This document shows, one piece after another, positions 9,025-17,783 of a stretch of 64,000 bases of DNA (its first letter is position 1; every line of letters begins with the position of its first letter). The notes beneath the pieces are model-generated. The model had not been told where the DNA came from, ran no database searches, and worked only from the letters and a program-made list of their open reading frames with translations. Made by a program: the position numbers and the translations under genes. Origin of the DNA: Rossellomorea sp. BNER (GTDB lineage Bacteria > Bacillota > Bacilli > Bacillales > Bacillaceae_B); the NCBI GenBank assembly GCA_024213275.1, contig JANAVG010000006.1, forward strand, positions 146,266 through 210,265, read 5' to 3'.

Positions 9025-9340
9025 TGGTAGGCAACTTATTGTTATCGGTCGAATTTTTAAATATATCGGTCAGTTGCTCAATTTTACCGGTCGAACTTAT
9101 AAATATATCGGTCAGTTTCCCTATTTTATCGATCGAAACCGCCTATATATCGGTCATTCGACAAATAACGACTGCTACATTCAAATGAGTACGCCTCTAC
9201 TTAAGCAATGGACCTAGTTCGAGAAAAAATCAGTCTCTCTCTTCAATAAATCGGTAGGCTTCTTATTTTAATCGGCCGAACTTTTAAATATATCGGTCGT
9301 TTCCTCGATTTTATCGGTCGAAACCGCCTATATATCGATC
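9025..9340. repeat. Two 21-bp-period CGGTC arrays inside a transport operon
   Basis: The core CGGTC (or a one-base variant) occurs at 9025 (TGGTA), 9046, 9067, 9088, 9109, 9130 (CGATC) and 9151, exactly 21 bp apart, then again at 9252 (CGGTA), 9273 (CGGCC), 9294, 9315 and 9336 (CGATC), also exactly 21 bp apart. The 16 bases between cores are AT-rich and alternate between two types, giving a 42-bp higher-order unit. The second block is a diverged duplicate of the first, missing one double unit: both contain the stretch ending CATTCGACAAATAACGACT. They fill the 484-bp gap between the two permease genes (8930-9413). No ORF worth calling lies here. A related array with the same period is at 32934. 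Confidence 0.92.
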
Positions 9341-9413
9341 ATTCGACAAATAACGACTCTCAAGACTCGCTGCTTTCATAAATTTGATGAAGCAGTAACA
9401 AAGTTTGCGTAAT

Positions 9414-10319
9414 TTAAGATTTTAGTCTCGGATCTAATGCATCTCGTAGTCCATCTCCAAATAGGTTAAACCCCAGCACTAATATGGAAATGGCTAGTCC
9501 AGGAAACACAGCCATATATGGGGCGCTAAATAAAAAGTCCCTTCCATTGGAGAGCATGGTTCCCCACTCAGGTGAAGGCGGCTGTGCTCCCAATCCTAAG
9601 AATGAAAGTCCTGCTGCAGATAAAATCGCTGTCGCTAATCGAAGGGTCCCTTGAATAATAATTGGTGACAGGATATTCGGTAAGATATGCTTGAAGATGA
9701 TCGTAGCATCATTTGCTCCTAATGATCGAATCGCATCAATATATTCTAGTTTTTTCGTTTCTAACATGGAACCTCTTACAATTCTCGCAAATAAGGGAAT
9801 AGAGAAAACTCCCACAGCAATCATGACATTAATCAGGCTTGGTCCTAGTGCACTAATAATAGCAAGAGCTAATAGAATTCCAGGAAACGCAAGCATCACA
9901 TCTAGAATTCTACTAATTAGAGTATCAAGCCAACCTCCGTAATATCCTGCCACTAATCCCATGATGATTCCAAAAAATGCGCCAAATGATACAGCGGCAA
10001 ACCCTACTCCCATCGATAGCCTCGAACCATAGAGGATTCTTGCTAATATATCTCTCCCCTTGTCATCTGTTCCCATCCAATGCTCTAAGCTTGGGGGTTG
10101 AAGCTTATTACTAAGCTGAATCTCATATGGATCATAAATGGCAAGCACGGGTGCAAAAAAGGCAACCAAGATATAGATAAGGACAATCACTCCCCCAACA
10201 ACAGCAGCTTTGTTTTTTGAAAAGGATTCCCAAAACTGTTTCAGTCTCATGCTAAACAAGGAAGTTTTTGATTCAGGGAAACCTGGTTGAATCTCTTCCA
10301 CTTTCAGTTCGGATGTCAT
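9414..10319 (-). CDS. Peptide ABC transporter permease, DppC/OppC type
   Basis: A 301-residue permease whose N-terminal OppC-type segment (SFSKNKAAVVGGVIVL, then LQPPSLEHWMGTDDKGRDILARI) is followed by five to six membrane helices and an EAA loop (AIRSLGANDATIIFKHILPN). I place the start at the ATG at 10319, directly behind a strong AAGGAGG site; the frame stays open another 273 bp upstream, but that part has no homology-like features and overlaps the divergent promoter region. First gene of the minus-strand permease/ATPase operon, head to head with the solute-binding protein at 10512, so the 190-bp region between them should carry control sites for both units. Confidence 0.92.
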   Translation of the reverse strand: MTSELKVEEIQPGFPESKTSLFSMRLKQFWESFSKNKAAVVGGVIVLIYILVAFFAPVLAIYDPYEIQLSNKLQPPSLEHWMGTDDKGRDILARILYGSRLSMGVGFAAVSFGAFFGIIMGLVAGYYGGWLDTLISRILDVMLAFPGILLALAIISALGPSLINVMIAVGVFSIPLFARIVRGSMLETKKLEYIDAIRSLGANDATIIFKHILPNILSPIIIQGTLRLATAILSAAGLSFLGLGAQPPSPEWGTMLSNGRDFLFSAPYMAVFPGLAISILVLGFNLFGDGLRDALDPRLKS

Positions 10320-10463
10320 TTGTTTTCCTCCTTCAACGATATTTTGTTTTGTGTAATTCAAAGATAGAGGAAGTAGACAGGAAAAAAAAGATGATATTTT
10401 TGAATTGTCAAAATAATAAAAAAACAAGTAAAGATATTGCAAAAAATCTGGGGATTTCTTTTT

Positions 10464-10469
10464 TATAAT
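10464..10469 (+). promoter_or_regulatory. -10 box (TATAAT) for the divergent solute-binding protein gene
   Basis: A perfect TATAAT lies 43 bp upstream of the chosen TTG start at 10512. No good -35 hexamer is found at 17 bp; TTGCAA at 10437 is 21 bp away. Its position argues against any start upstream of it. The divergent region 10320-10511 shows no clear palindromic operator. Confidence 0.5.
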
Positions 10470-10511
10470 GCAATTAAGCCTCACCATTATAAAAAAGGAG
10501 AGTGGAACAAA

Positions 10512-12095
10512 TTGAAAAAATCTTCGAGAAAAAAGAAAGGCATGAAAGGTCTTATCGTTCTTTTTATCATCATGACCATGCTGTTTGTACAAGCTTGTTC
10601 AACCAGTAATACTAGTAACGAATCAACTGCAAGTGAAAGTAGCGGTGAAAAGAAGGGAGGAGTATTAAAGGTAGTACGTTTATCTGATGCAACCAACTTA
10701 GACCCTCACTTTATTACAGACATACCATCTGCAAATGTGCTATATCAGAAGGTATATGAGACATTGGTTACTTTTAATAAAGAGATGGAGATTGTTCCAG
10801 GGTTAGCAAAAAGCTGGGAACAGCCTGACGAAACAACATGGGAATTTACTTTGAATGAAGGAATTACGTTTCATGATGGTTCCAAGTTTAACGCTGAAGC
10901 AGTGAAAAAAACATTTGAAAGACTATTAGACCCTAACACAGGTTCACCACAGAGGGACAAGCTGAGTATGATTGAGGAAGTTAATGTTCTTGATGAGTAT
11001 AAAGTTCAACTTAAATTAAGTGCACCATATGCACCGCTTTTATCCATTTTAGCTAGTAATGAAGGAAGTATTTTAAGTCCGAAGGCTATAGAGGAAAATC
11101 CTGATACACTTTCTAAACATCCTGTTGGAACAGGACCATTCAAGTTTGAATCTTGGAAATCCGGGGAATCGATTACCCTTGTAAAATTTGATAAGTATTG
11201 GGGAGAAAAACCAAATATTGATGGGATTGAGTTTAGCGTTGTACCTGAGGAAGCAACTCGTTTAGCAATGATTGAAACAGGAGAAGCTCACATTACTGAT
11301 CAAGTACCAGTAACGGAAATTGAACGTATTGAAAACTCAGATACTCTTAATCTATATCGTACAGAAGGTCTAGCTGTTGAATACGTTGGTTTTAACACAC
11401 AAAAGGCTCCTTTTGATAATGTAAAAGTTCGTCAAGCAATCTCTTCTGCGATAGAACGAGAAGCAATCATTAAAGGGATTTATAATGGTGTTGGGACATT
11501 AGCAAATTCTGCGATGAGCCCAAAAGTGTTCGGATATAGTAAGAATATTAAACCTTATGAATATGATCCGAACAAAGCAAAAGAGTTATTAAAAGAAGCT
11601 GGATTTGAAGATGGTTTAGAACTTACGCTGATTACAAGTGACCGGAAAGAACGTATTAATATGGCAGAAGTCATTCAGTCTCAATTAAAAGGGATCGGCG
11701 TCAAAGTAGATATACAAGTCCTTGAGTATGGTGCATATATTGAAGCTGTCGATAGTGGAGAACAGGATATGTTTATCGGTGGATGGGGAAATGCCACAGG
11801 AGATGGTGACTATAATCAGTATAACCTGTTCCACTCCTCTTCCCATGGTTCGCCAGGAAACCATTTCTTCTACACGAACGAAAAAGTAGATAAGTTAATC
11901 GAGCAGGCTAGAAAAGAAACAAACCCAGAGGTCAGAAAACAGCTGTATGAAGAAGCCATGACCATTGAAATGGAAGAAGCAGTCTATATCCCAATCAGGA
12001 ACTACGAACATTTAGCTGTTTACAACAATGATGTTAAAAACTTCTGGCTGAACGCTGTTAACTATTTAATGGTTAACGAAGCCACATTAGAATAG
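10512..12095 (+). CDS. Peptide-type ABC transporter solute-binding lipoprotein (family 5)
   Basis: About 527 residues. A very basic n-region (KKSSRKKKGMKG), hydrophobic core and the lipobox VQAC about residue 31 indicate a lipoprotein anchored outside the membrane. The mature part begins with a Ser/Thr/Glu-rich linker and then the family-5 fold (GGVLKVVRLSDATNLDPH, GLAKSWEQPDETTWEFTLNEG, HPVGTGPFKFESWKSGES). TTG at 10512 is chosen because AAGGAG ends 11 nt upstream and the -10 box at 10464 lies between it and earlier starts; ATG 10542 is an alternative. It faces the permease operon head to head and is followed by two amidohydrolase genes, so transport and intracellular processing of one substrate class is likely. 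Confidence 0.92.
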   Translation: MKKSSRKKKGMKGLIVLFIIMTMLFVQACSTSNTSNESTASESSGEKKGGVLKVVRLSDATNLDPHFITDIPSANVLYQKVYETLVTFNKEMEIVPGLAKSWEQPDETTWEFTLNEGITFHDGSKFNAEAVKKTFERLLDPNTGSPQRDKLSMIEEVNVLDEYKVQLKLSAPYAPLLSILASNEGSILSPKAIEENPDTLSKHPVGTGPFKFESWKSGESITLVKFDKYWGEKPNIDGIEFSVVPEEATRLAMIETGEAHITDQVPVTEIERIENSDTLNLYRTEGLAVEYVGFNTQKAPFDNVKVRQAISSAIEREAIIKGIYNGVGTLANSAMSPKVFGYSKNIKPYEYDPNKAKELLKEAGFEDGLELTLITSDRKERINMAEVIQSQLKGIGVKVDIQVLEYGAYIEAVDSGEQDMFIGGWGNATGDGDYNQYNLFHSSSHGSPGNHFFYTNEKVDKLIEQARKETNPEVRKQLYEEAMTIEMEEAVYIPIRNYEHLAVYNNDVKNFWLNAVNYLMVNEATLE

Positions 12096-12102
12096 AGTGA
12101 TA

Positions 12103-12151
12103 AGGGTGACTCAATAGTAGGGAAATAGAGTGTCAGCTTTTGAGTCACCCT
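12103..12151 (+). other. Intercistronic hairpin after solute-binding protein gene
   Basis: A perfect 12-bp stem pairs AGGGTGACTCAA (12103-12114) with its complement at 12140-12151 around a 25-nt loop. There is no T run after it, so it is more likely an mRNA stabiliser or partial attenuator that keeps the binding protein more abundant than the downstream enzymes. A comparable hairpin follows the second solute-binding protein gene at 19361. Confidence 0.7.
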
Positions 12152-12207
12152 ATTAATCTAAGAAAACCTTTATTAATAACACGTAATTAAAAGAATGGAG
12201 GAGTAAG

Positions 12208-13455
12208 ATGAATACATTTTGGATGAAAAATGTCAGGCTAGAAACAGGTTTTGAACAAGAGAACGGTACGGTGATTGGAACGACTACAGAACAATGCCAT
12301 TTGAAAATAAAAGATGGGAAAGTCATAAGTATGTCAACTTATGAAGGAGACATTGATAAAGAATCCATCCCTGTCGTGGATGCTAAAGGAAAACTGATGA
12401 TGCCGTCATTCCGTGAAATGCACATTCACATTGATAAAACATACTACAGCGGACCTTGGAAAGCCTGTCGTCCAATTACAAATGGAATTTTTACAAGGAT
12501 AGAGGAAGAAAAGCAATTGCTTCCTAAACAATTGCCATTTGCTCAGGACCGAGCTGAGAAAATGATTGAATTATTGCTACATAATGGACACACACATATC
12601 CGAACACATTGCAATGTGGAACCCACTTCAGGCTTAAAGAACCTTGAAGTTACAGTAAAGGCTCTTGAGAAGTATAAGGATTCCCTGACTTACGAAATCG
12701 TGGCCTTTCCACAGCACGGATTATTGTTGAGTGATTCTGTGTCATTAATTAGAGAAGCTATGAAGAATGGGGCTACACATGTTGGTGGCGTTGATCCAGC
12801 AACCGTTGATCGAAATATTGATCAATCACTTTGGACAACATTTGATATCGCGACAGAGCATAACGCCGGAATTGATATTCATCTTCATGACCCGAATACA
12901 TTAGGAGCCTTTACATTCGAGCGTCTAGTTGATTTTACAAAAGAGGCAAAGATGAAGGGACAAGTGACTATCAGTCATGCCATTGCATTAGGTGATCTTG
13001 AAGGACAACCTTTAACAGATATGATGACATTATTAAAAGAACAGGAAATTGATATTGCCACTACTGTTCCGATTAACCGTGCAACGATTCCTATTCCAAC
13101 ACTAGACCAACACGGGTTGAGAGTATCTGTTGGCCATGACAGTCTAACAGATCACTGGTCTCCATTTGGATCAGGTAATACGGTGGAGAAATTAAGTATC
13201 TTAGCTGAACGATTCCGTTTCATTGATGAATATTCATTAAACAGAACGTGGAAATATGCTTCAGGAGGGGTGACACCTCTTAATGATCAGGGGGAACAAG
13301 TATGGCCACGAATTGGGGAAGCTGCTGACTTTGTTTTAGTGGATGCCAGCTGTTCAGCAGAAGCGGTGGCAAGAAGATCGAAAATTGACTCCGTCTATAA
13401 AAATGGAAAAAGAGTAGATGAACCCCGTATAGTCACTACTAATAGCAGCAAGTAG
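12208..13455 (+). CDS. Amidohydrolase-superfamily protein, cytosine-deaminase-like (copy 1)
   Basis: A 415-residue metal-dependent hydrolase. Metal-binding HxH sits in REMHIHIDKTY about residue 72-74, a further set is IDIHLHD and ISHAIAL, and the catalytic Asp is probably in VSVGHDSLTDHWSPFG, which parallels cytosine deaminase GHDxxxDPW. An AATGGAGGAG site precedes the ATG. The next gene is a paralogue of the same size, 15 bp away, with conserved blocks such as PQHGLL, GLKNLE and WSP. Both follow a peptide-type transporter binding protein. Family members deaminate or hydrolyse heterocycles and cyclic amides; a role on an imported N-containing ring compound or blocked peptide is inference. Confidence 0.88.
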   Translation: MNTFWMKNVRLETGFEQENGTVIGTTTEQCHLKIKDGKVISMSTYEGDIDKESIPVVDAKGKLMMPSFREMHIHIDKTYYSGPWKACRPITNGIFTRIEEEKQLLPKQLPFAQDRAEKMIELLLHNGHTHIRTHCNVEPTSGLKNLEVTVKALEKYKDSLTYEIVAFPQHGLLLSDSVSLIREAMKNGATHVGGVDPATVDRNIDQSLWTTFDIATEHNAGIDIHLHDPNTLGAFTFERLVDFTKEAKMKGQVTISHAIALGDLEGQPLTDMMTLLKEQEIDIATTVPINRATIPIPTLDQHGLRVSVGHDSLTDHWSPFGSGNTVEKLSILAERFRFIDEYSLNRTWKYASGGVTPLNDQGEQVWPRIGEAADFVLVDASCSAEAVARRSKIDSVYKNGKRVDEPRIVTTNSSK

Positions 13456-13470
13456 AAGGGAGAGAATTAC

Positions 13471-14706
13471 ATGAAATGGTTGAAAAATGTAAAGCTAGAG
13501 GTTGGAAATCAAATAAGTGAAGATGGTCTCATCGAAACGAAAACCGATTTTTTTCATATTGGCATAAAAGAAGGAAAATTGGTTGAGCAACTACATTATT
13601 CGAAAAATGTCCCTGAACAAGATGAAGCCATCGATGCGAACGGACTTCTAGCCATTCCAACTTTTAAAGAAATGCATAATCACCTAGACAAAACCTATTT
13701 ATCATTAGACTGGAAGGCGTGCAAGCCGGTACAAAATTTAAAAGAACGACTTTATTTTGAAGCTCAAGAATTAACAGATCTTGCTCCATCTACGAAACAA
13801 AGAGCCATGAGCATGATTGAAATGATTTTATCCAACGGGTCGACCCATATTCGCACACATGTAAACATTGACCCTTATATCGGTTTGAAAAATTTAGAAG
13901 GTGTTCTAGAAGCACTTGAGGAGTACAAGCATGCCATTACCGCAGAAGTCATAGCATTTCCACAGCATGGCTTACTTAGAGATGACGCTCCTAAGCTGAT
14001 GAGAGAAGCTATGCGAAACGGAGCAGATATGGTAGGAGGTCTTGACCCAGCTGGAATTGATCGCTCCATCGAGAAGTCTCTTTACGAAACAATGGAAATC
14101 GCCACAGAGTTCAATGCTGATGTTGATATTCATCTACACGATGGAGGACATGTCGGCTTATATACGATTGATAAATGGATGGATTTTGTAGAAGAAGCAA
14201 ACTGGCAGAACCGCTCCGCTATGAGTCACGCTTTCTGTATCGGAGAAGTTCCAGAAATACAGCAAAAGGCATTAGCCCAACGCCTAAAGGAAAATGGGGT
14301 CTCCATCATGTCTACGATCCCACTTACGAAGTCATTACCGCCAATCGAGCTGTTAGACGATCATGGTGTAAGTGTCCACCTTGGTTGTGATGGTTTCTAT
14401 GATTCTTGGAGTCCACATGGAAATGGGGATGTACTAGAGAAGGTTCAAAAATTCGCCCAAATTAGCCGTCGAAGTGAAGAAGTGTTATTGCGTGAGAGCT
14501 TAAAGTGGGCAACAGGTGGTGTAACCGCTTTAACAAAAGCAGGCGAATATCAGTGGCCGAAGATTGAAGATGAAGCAAGTTTCATCTTTGTCGATGCTTC
14601 CTCCTCTGCAGAAGTCGTTGCTAGACGTCCTCACAGAAAGGCTGTTATGAAAAATGGAGAAATTGTTTATGGTTCATTAAGTGAGTCTTTTGAGTATGTG
14701 AAATAA
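13471..14706 (+). CDS. Amidohydrolase-superfamily protein, cytosine-deaminase-like (copy 2)
   Basis: A 411-residue paralogue of the preceding gene, alignable along its whole length: KEMHNHLDKTY replaces REMHIHIDKTY, VDIHLHDGG replaces IDIHLHDPN, MSHAFCIG replaces ISHAIAL and GCDGFYDSWSPHGNG replaces GHDSLTDHWSPFGSG. All metal ligands remain, so both copies are probably active, and the changes around the ligands suggest different substrates or a heteromeric enzyme. An AGGGAGAG ribosome site precedes the ATG and the gene ends at a strong terminator (14727). It is the distal gene of the solute-binding protein-amidohydrolase operon. Confidence 0.88.
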   Translation: MKWLKNVKLEVGNQISEDGLIETKTDFFHIGIKEGKLVEQLHYSKNVPEQDEAIDANGLLAIPTFKEMHNHLDKTYLSLDWKACKPVQNLKERLYFEAQELTDLAPSTKQRAMSMIEMILSNGSTHIRTHVNIDPYIGLKNLEGVLEALEEYKHAITAEVIAFPQHGLLRDDAPKLMREAMRNGADMVGGLDPAGIDRSIEKSLYETMEIATEFNADVDIHLHDGGHVGLYTIDKWMDFVEEANWQNRSAMSHAFCIGEVPEIQQKALAQRLKENGVSIMSTIPLTKSLPPIELLDDHGVSVHLGCDGFYDSWSPHGNGDVLEKVQKFAQISRRSEEVLLRESLKWATGGVTALTKAGEYQWPKIEDEASFIFVDASSSAEVVARRPHRKAVMKNGEIVYGSLSESFEYVK

Positions 14707-14726
14707 TGCAGCAGTGGATGACTAAG

Positions 14727-14756
14727 CCCATGTTCTTTTACATGGGTATTTTTTTG
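14727..14756 (+). terminator. Intrinsic terminator after amidohydrolase operon
   Basis: CCCATGT (14727-14733) pairs with ACATGGG (14740-14746) around TCTTTT and is followed by a T-rich tail. It separates the first transporter/amidohydrolase operon from the second transporter operon. Confidence 0.9.
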
Positions 14757-14865
14757 TGCCTTTTTTTGGGGGGATTTTCTCCATCGAAGGACTATGAAGA
14801 ATTCTCGTATCTACCTATTTTTCTTATTAAAAATAATTAATTATTTTTTAATATTCGATATACAC

Positions 14866-14894
14866 TTGAAAATATTCCGAAAATTCTTTAATAT
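14866..14894 (+). promoter_or_regulatory. Sigma-A-type promoter of the second peptide-transport operon
   Basis: TTGAAA (14866-14871), a 17-bp spacer, then TAATAT (14889-14894). It lies 59 bp upstream of the GTG start at 14953 and just after the preceding terminator, so it is a credible operon promoter. The flanking DNA is extremely AT-rich. Confidence 0.7.
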
Positions 14895-14952
14895 ATTAAT
14901 TATCAAAAAATGAAATAGCGTTTCACATATTGAAACGAAGGAGTTTGATAAT

Positions 14953-15942
14953 GTGAATGAAGTATTAAAAGTTGAGGATTTAGAAGTAGGAGTTCCAACC
15001 GAACAAGGTTTTGCAAACATTGTCAATGGGGTATCTTTTTCTTTAGAGAAAGGTAAAACTTTGGGAATTGTGGGGGAATCAGGTTGTGGTAAGAGTATGA
15101 CATCTTTATCGCTAATGGGGTTACTCCCTCCTGCAGTCTCTTACCGTGGTGGAACAATTAATCTAAAAGATAATGAGTTAACAAGTATTCCTAAGAAAGC
15201 TTGGAGAAAGCTACGTGGAAAAGATATTGCCATGATCTTTCAGGAGCCGATGACATCACTGAACCCGGTATATACCATTGGATCTCAAATTGTTGAATTG
15301 ATTTTGAATCATCGCAAAATCTCCAAAAAGGATGCTTATGCTCATGCTTTAAAAATGCTACAGCTAGTTGGAATTCCCCGTGCAGAAGAAGTACTCCATG
15401 AATATCCACATCAATTATCAGGAGGAATGCGACAGCGTGTCATGATTGCTATGGCGTTGTCATGTAACCCTGAAGTGCTCGTTGCAGACGAACCAACCAC
15501 GGCTTTAGACGTTACGATACAAGCACAAATCCTTGAACTCATGAAATCACTTCAAGAAGAACTCAAAATGTCCATCTTATTAATTACTCATGACCTTGGT
15601 GTTGTAGCGGAAATGTGCGATAAAGTCGTTGTCATGTATGCGGGAGAAATAGTAGAAGAGTCGACGGTTATCGAGTTGTTTGAAAGCCCTAAACACCCAT
15701 ATACAAAAGGGTTGATAGCCTCTCTTCCAGATATAGAGGATGAAAAGGAATATCTATCGTCGATACCTGGTACGGTCCCTTCTCCAACAGATATGCCACC
15801 AGGATGCAGGTTTGCTCCTAGGTGTACGTTCGCGCATGAACAATGTCGACAAGCCCCACCCGTTGTAAGTGTGAATCAAGAATCAAGAACAAAGTGTTGG
15901 CTTTATGTAAAAGAAGAAATACCAGTAAAAGAGGGGATGTAA
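14953..15942 (+). CDS. Oligopeptide ABC transporter ATP-binding protein, OppD/DppD type
   Basis: A 329-residue ATPase: Walker [22 protein letters not shown], signature [17 protein letters not shown], Walker [21 protein letters not shown], and the oligo_HPY tail [16 protein letters not shown] start with AAGGAG 9 nt upstream. It is the first gene of a six-part operon (D, F, IclR regulator, binding protein, B, C) that continues into an M14-type peptidase and pcp. The gene order differs from the first transporter (which is split divergently as C-B-D-F), so the two systems are separate acquisitions or old paralogues rather than a recent tandem duplication. Confidence 0.93.
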   Translation: MNEVLKVEDLEVGVPTEQGFANIVNGVSFSLEKGKTLGIVGESGCGKSMTSLSLMGLLPPAVSYRGGTINLKDNELTSIPKKAWRKLRGKDIAMIFQEPMTSLNPVYTIGSQIVELILNHRKISKKDAYAHALKMLQLVGIPRAEEVLHEYPHQLSGGMRQRVMIAMALSCNPEVLVADEPTTALDVTIQAQILELMKSLQEELKMSILLITHDLGVVAEMCDKVVVMYAGEIVEESTVIELFESPKHPYTKGLIASLPDIEDEKEYLSSIPGTVPSPTDMPPGCRFAPRCTFAHEQCRQAPPVVSVNQESRTKCWLYVKEEIPVKEGM

Positions 15943-16947
15943 TTGAATCAAGAAGTTTTATTAGAAGTCAAAAACTTAAAGAAATACTTCCCTATTAAAG
16001 GTGGTATTTTTGGTAAAAAAACCATTAAGCAAGTTAAAGCAGTTGATGATATCTCATTTAAAGTGTTACAAGGAGAAACTTTAGGAATTGTCGGCGAGTC
16101 AGGATGTGGAAAAAGTACAACTGGTCAAGCCCTTTTAAGGCTGATTGAACCAACAGATGGGGAAATCTATTTTCAAGGAAAAAATATTGCAGAGCTAAAT
16201 AAGCAAGAAATGAGAATGCTTCGAAAGGACTTGCAAATCGTCTTTCAAGACCCTTTTGCTTCTTTGAATCCAAGAATGAAAGTCGGTGAAATCATTGAGG
16301 AACCTCTCATAAATTTTAATTTATACGATAATAAACCGACACGGCGAAAAAGAGTGCTTGAAATTATGGATAAAGTTGGTTTGACGACAGCTCAAATCGA
16401 CCGCTATCCACATGAGTTTAGTGGGGGACAGCGTCAAAGAATAGGAATAGCAAGGGCACTTGCAACAAATCCTAAGCTTATTATTGCTGATGAACCCGTA
16501 TCTGCCTTGGATGTATCCATTCAATCACAAGTTCTGAATCTATTAAAAGATTTACAGAAAGATTTAGGCTTAACGTATTTATTTATTTCTCATGATTTAA
16601 GTGTTGTTAAGCATTTTTGTGATCGGATTGGTGTCATGTACCTTGGAAAGATGGTGGAAATGGCAGATCAAAAAGAGCTTTACAGTCGCCCGCTCCATCC
16701 ATATGCACAAGCGCTGTTATCCGCGGTTCCAACTCCAAATCCGCGAAAGAAAAAAGAAAGAATTATTCTTAAAGGAGATGTGCCAAGCCCATCTAATCCA
16801 CCGAGCGGTTGTTCGTTCCATCCGAGATGCTTTAAATGTATGGAGATTTGTAAAGACGTCCAACCAGTCTTAGAGGAGAGTGAGGCAGGAAGATTTGTGT
16901 CTTGCCATCTTTATAATGATAAGGTTAAAGACAAAAATATTGTGTGA
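15943..16947 (+). CDS. Oligopeptide ABC transporter ATP-binding protein, OppF/DppF type
   Basis: A 334-residue ATPase starting at a TTG immediately after the stop of the OppD-type gene, with GAGGGG 6 nt upstream. Walker [22 protein letters not shown], signature SGGQRQRIGIARALA, Walker B LIIADEPVSALD and HDLSVV are all intact. The C-terminal oligo_HPY segment PPSGCSFHPRCFKCMEIC carries four cysteines, as in OppF/DppF proteins with a metal-cluster-like tail. It would pair with the preceding ATPase to drive the permeases encoded at 19433 and 20365. Confidence 0.93.
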   Translation: MNQEVLLEVKNLKKYFPIKGGIFGKKTIKQVKAVDDISFKVLQGETLGIVGESGCGKSTTGQALLRLIEPTDGEIYFQGKNIAELNKQEMRMLRKDLQIVFQDPFASLNPRMKVGEIIEEPLINFNLYDNKPTRRKRVLEIMDKVGLTTAQIDRYPHEFSGGQRQRIGIARALATNPKLIIADEPVSALDVSIQSQVLNLLKDLQKDLGLTYLFISHDLSVVKHFCDRIGVMYLGKMVEMADQKELYSRPLHPYAQALLSAVPTPNPRKKKERIILKGDVPSPSNPPSGCSFHPRCFKCMEICKDVQPVLEESEAGRFVSCHLYNDKVKDKNIV

Positions 16948-16964
16948 AGTGTGGAGAATCTATG

Positions 16965-17783
16965 AGCAAAACATTAGGAAAGGCGTTACAATTATTAACC
17001 TTTTTTACAGAAGAAAAGCCATATTGGAGACTTGATGAAATCTCAAGAAAAGCTGATATTCCTAAACCAACTACGTATAGGTTACTAAAAACTTTCGAGG
17101 AATATGGATTTGTTCAGAAAGTATATTTTCAACAGAAAGACTTAGTGATCGAAGGAGAAAGATATGAGCTTGGGACGCGACTACTAGAGCTTGGTCAAAT
17201 TGCACAAAGCAAATTTGAAATTAGGAATATCGCACTTCCATACATGAGAGATTTACAGCAAAGCCTAAATGAAAGTGTTCAGTTAGTTATTATGGAAAAC
17301 AATGAAGGGGTTTACATTGAAAAGGTAGAGAGTAATATGCCAGTTCGACTATACACAAAAATTGGTCGAAGAGCTCCTCTATACGCTGGTGCTTGTCCGA
17401 GGGTACTGCTTTCCTTTTTACCTGACCATAAAATAGAGGAAATTTTGACTCAACCAACTGAAAAAATCGGAACAAACACGTTCCGAACAATGGAAGAGAT
17501 TTGGGGTTCTATCTATTCTACTAGAGAGAAAGGTTATACATACAGTAACTCGGAATTAGAGGATGGTACAGCAGCATTTGGGACACCGATATTTGATAGA
17601 TTCGGAGATATTGCTGCCTCACTAAGCGTTGCTGGATTTGCCACCATGCTAAGGGAAGAAGAGGCAATGAGATATGTAATCCCCATGTGGGAAGTATCTG
17701 AAAAGATATCCAGGCAACTAGGGTTCACAAAACCATACAAATATTTACAAATGAGGAGTGGAGATTTTGAAAAAAAGAGGTAG
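16965..17783 (+). CDS. IclR-family transcriptional regulator
   Basis: About 272 residues: an N-terminal winged HTH (LGKALQLLTFF ... KADIPKPTTYRLLKTFEEYGFV, residues about 1-60) and a C-terminal effector domain (residues about 85-255) with the IclR hallmarks YIEKVES, KIGRRAPLYAGA and GEKG/REKGYTYSNSELEDGTAAFGTPIFD. I start at ATG 16965 behind TGGAGA; an in-frame GTG at 16944 would overlap the ATPase gene. Its last 17 nt overlap the start of the binding-protein gene. The regulator sits inside the operon it probably controls, between the ATPases and the binding protein, giving autoregulation coupled to transporter synthesis. Confidence 0.92.
   Translation, partial: SKTLGKALQLLTFFTEEKPYWRLDEISRKADIPKPTTYRLLKTFEEYGFVQKVYFQQKDLVIEGERYELGTRLLELGQIAQSKFEIRNIALPYMRDLQQSLNESVQLVIMENNEGVYIEKVESNMPVRLYTKIGRRAPLYAGACPRVLLSFLPDHKIEEILTQPTEKIGTNTFRTMEEIWGSIYSTREKGYTYSNSELEDGTAAFGTPIFDRFGDIAASLSVAGFATMLREEEAMRYVIPMWEVSEKISRQLGFTKPYKYLQMRSGDFEKKR

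Noticed and set aside
8999-9217. 72-residue plus-strand frame in the 21-bp array
   Set aside because: 21 is divisible by three, so the repeat stays open by itself; no ribosome site.
10320-10592. 91-residue N-terminal extension of the DppC-type permease
   Set aside because: A strong AAGGAGG sits directly before the ATG at 10319, and the extension would run through the divergent promoter region.
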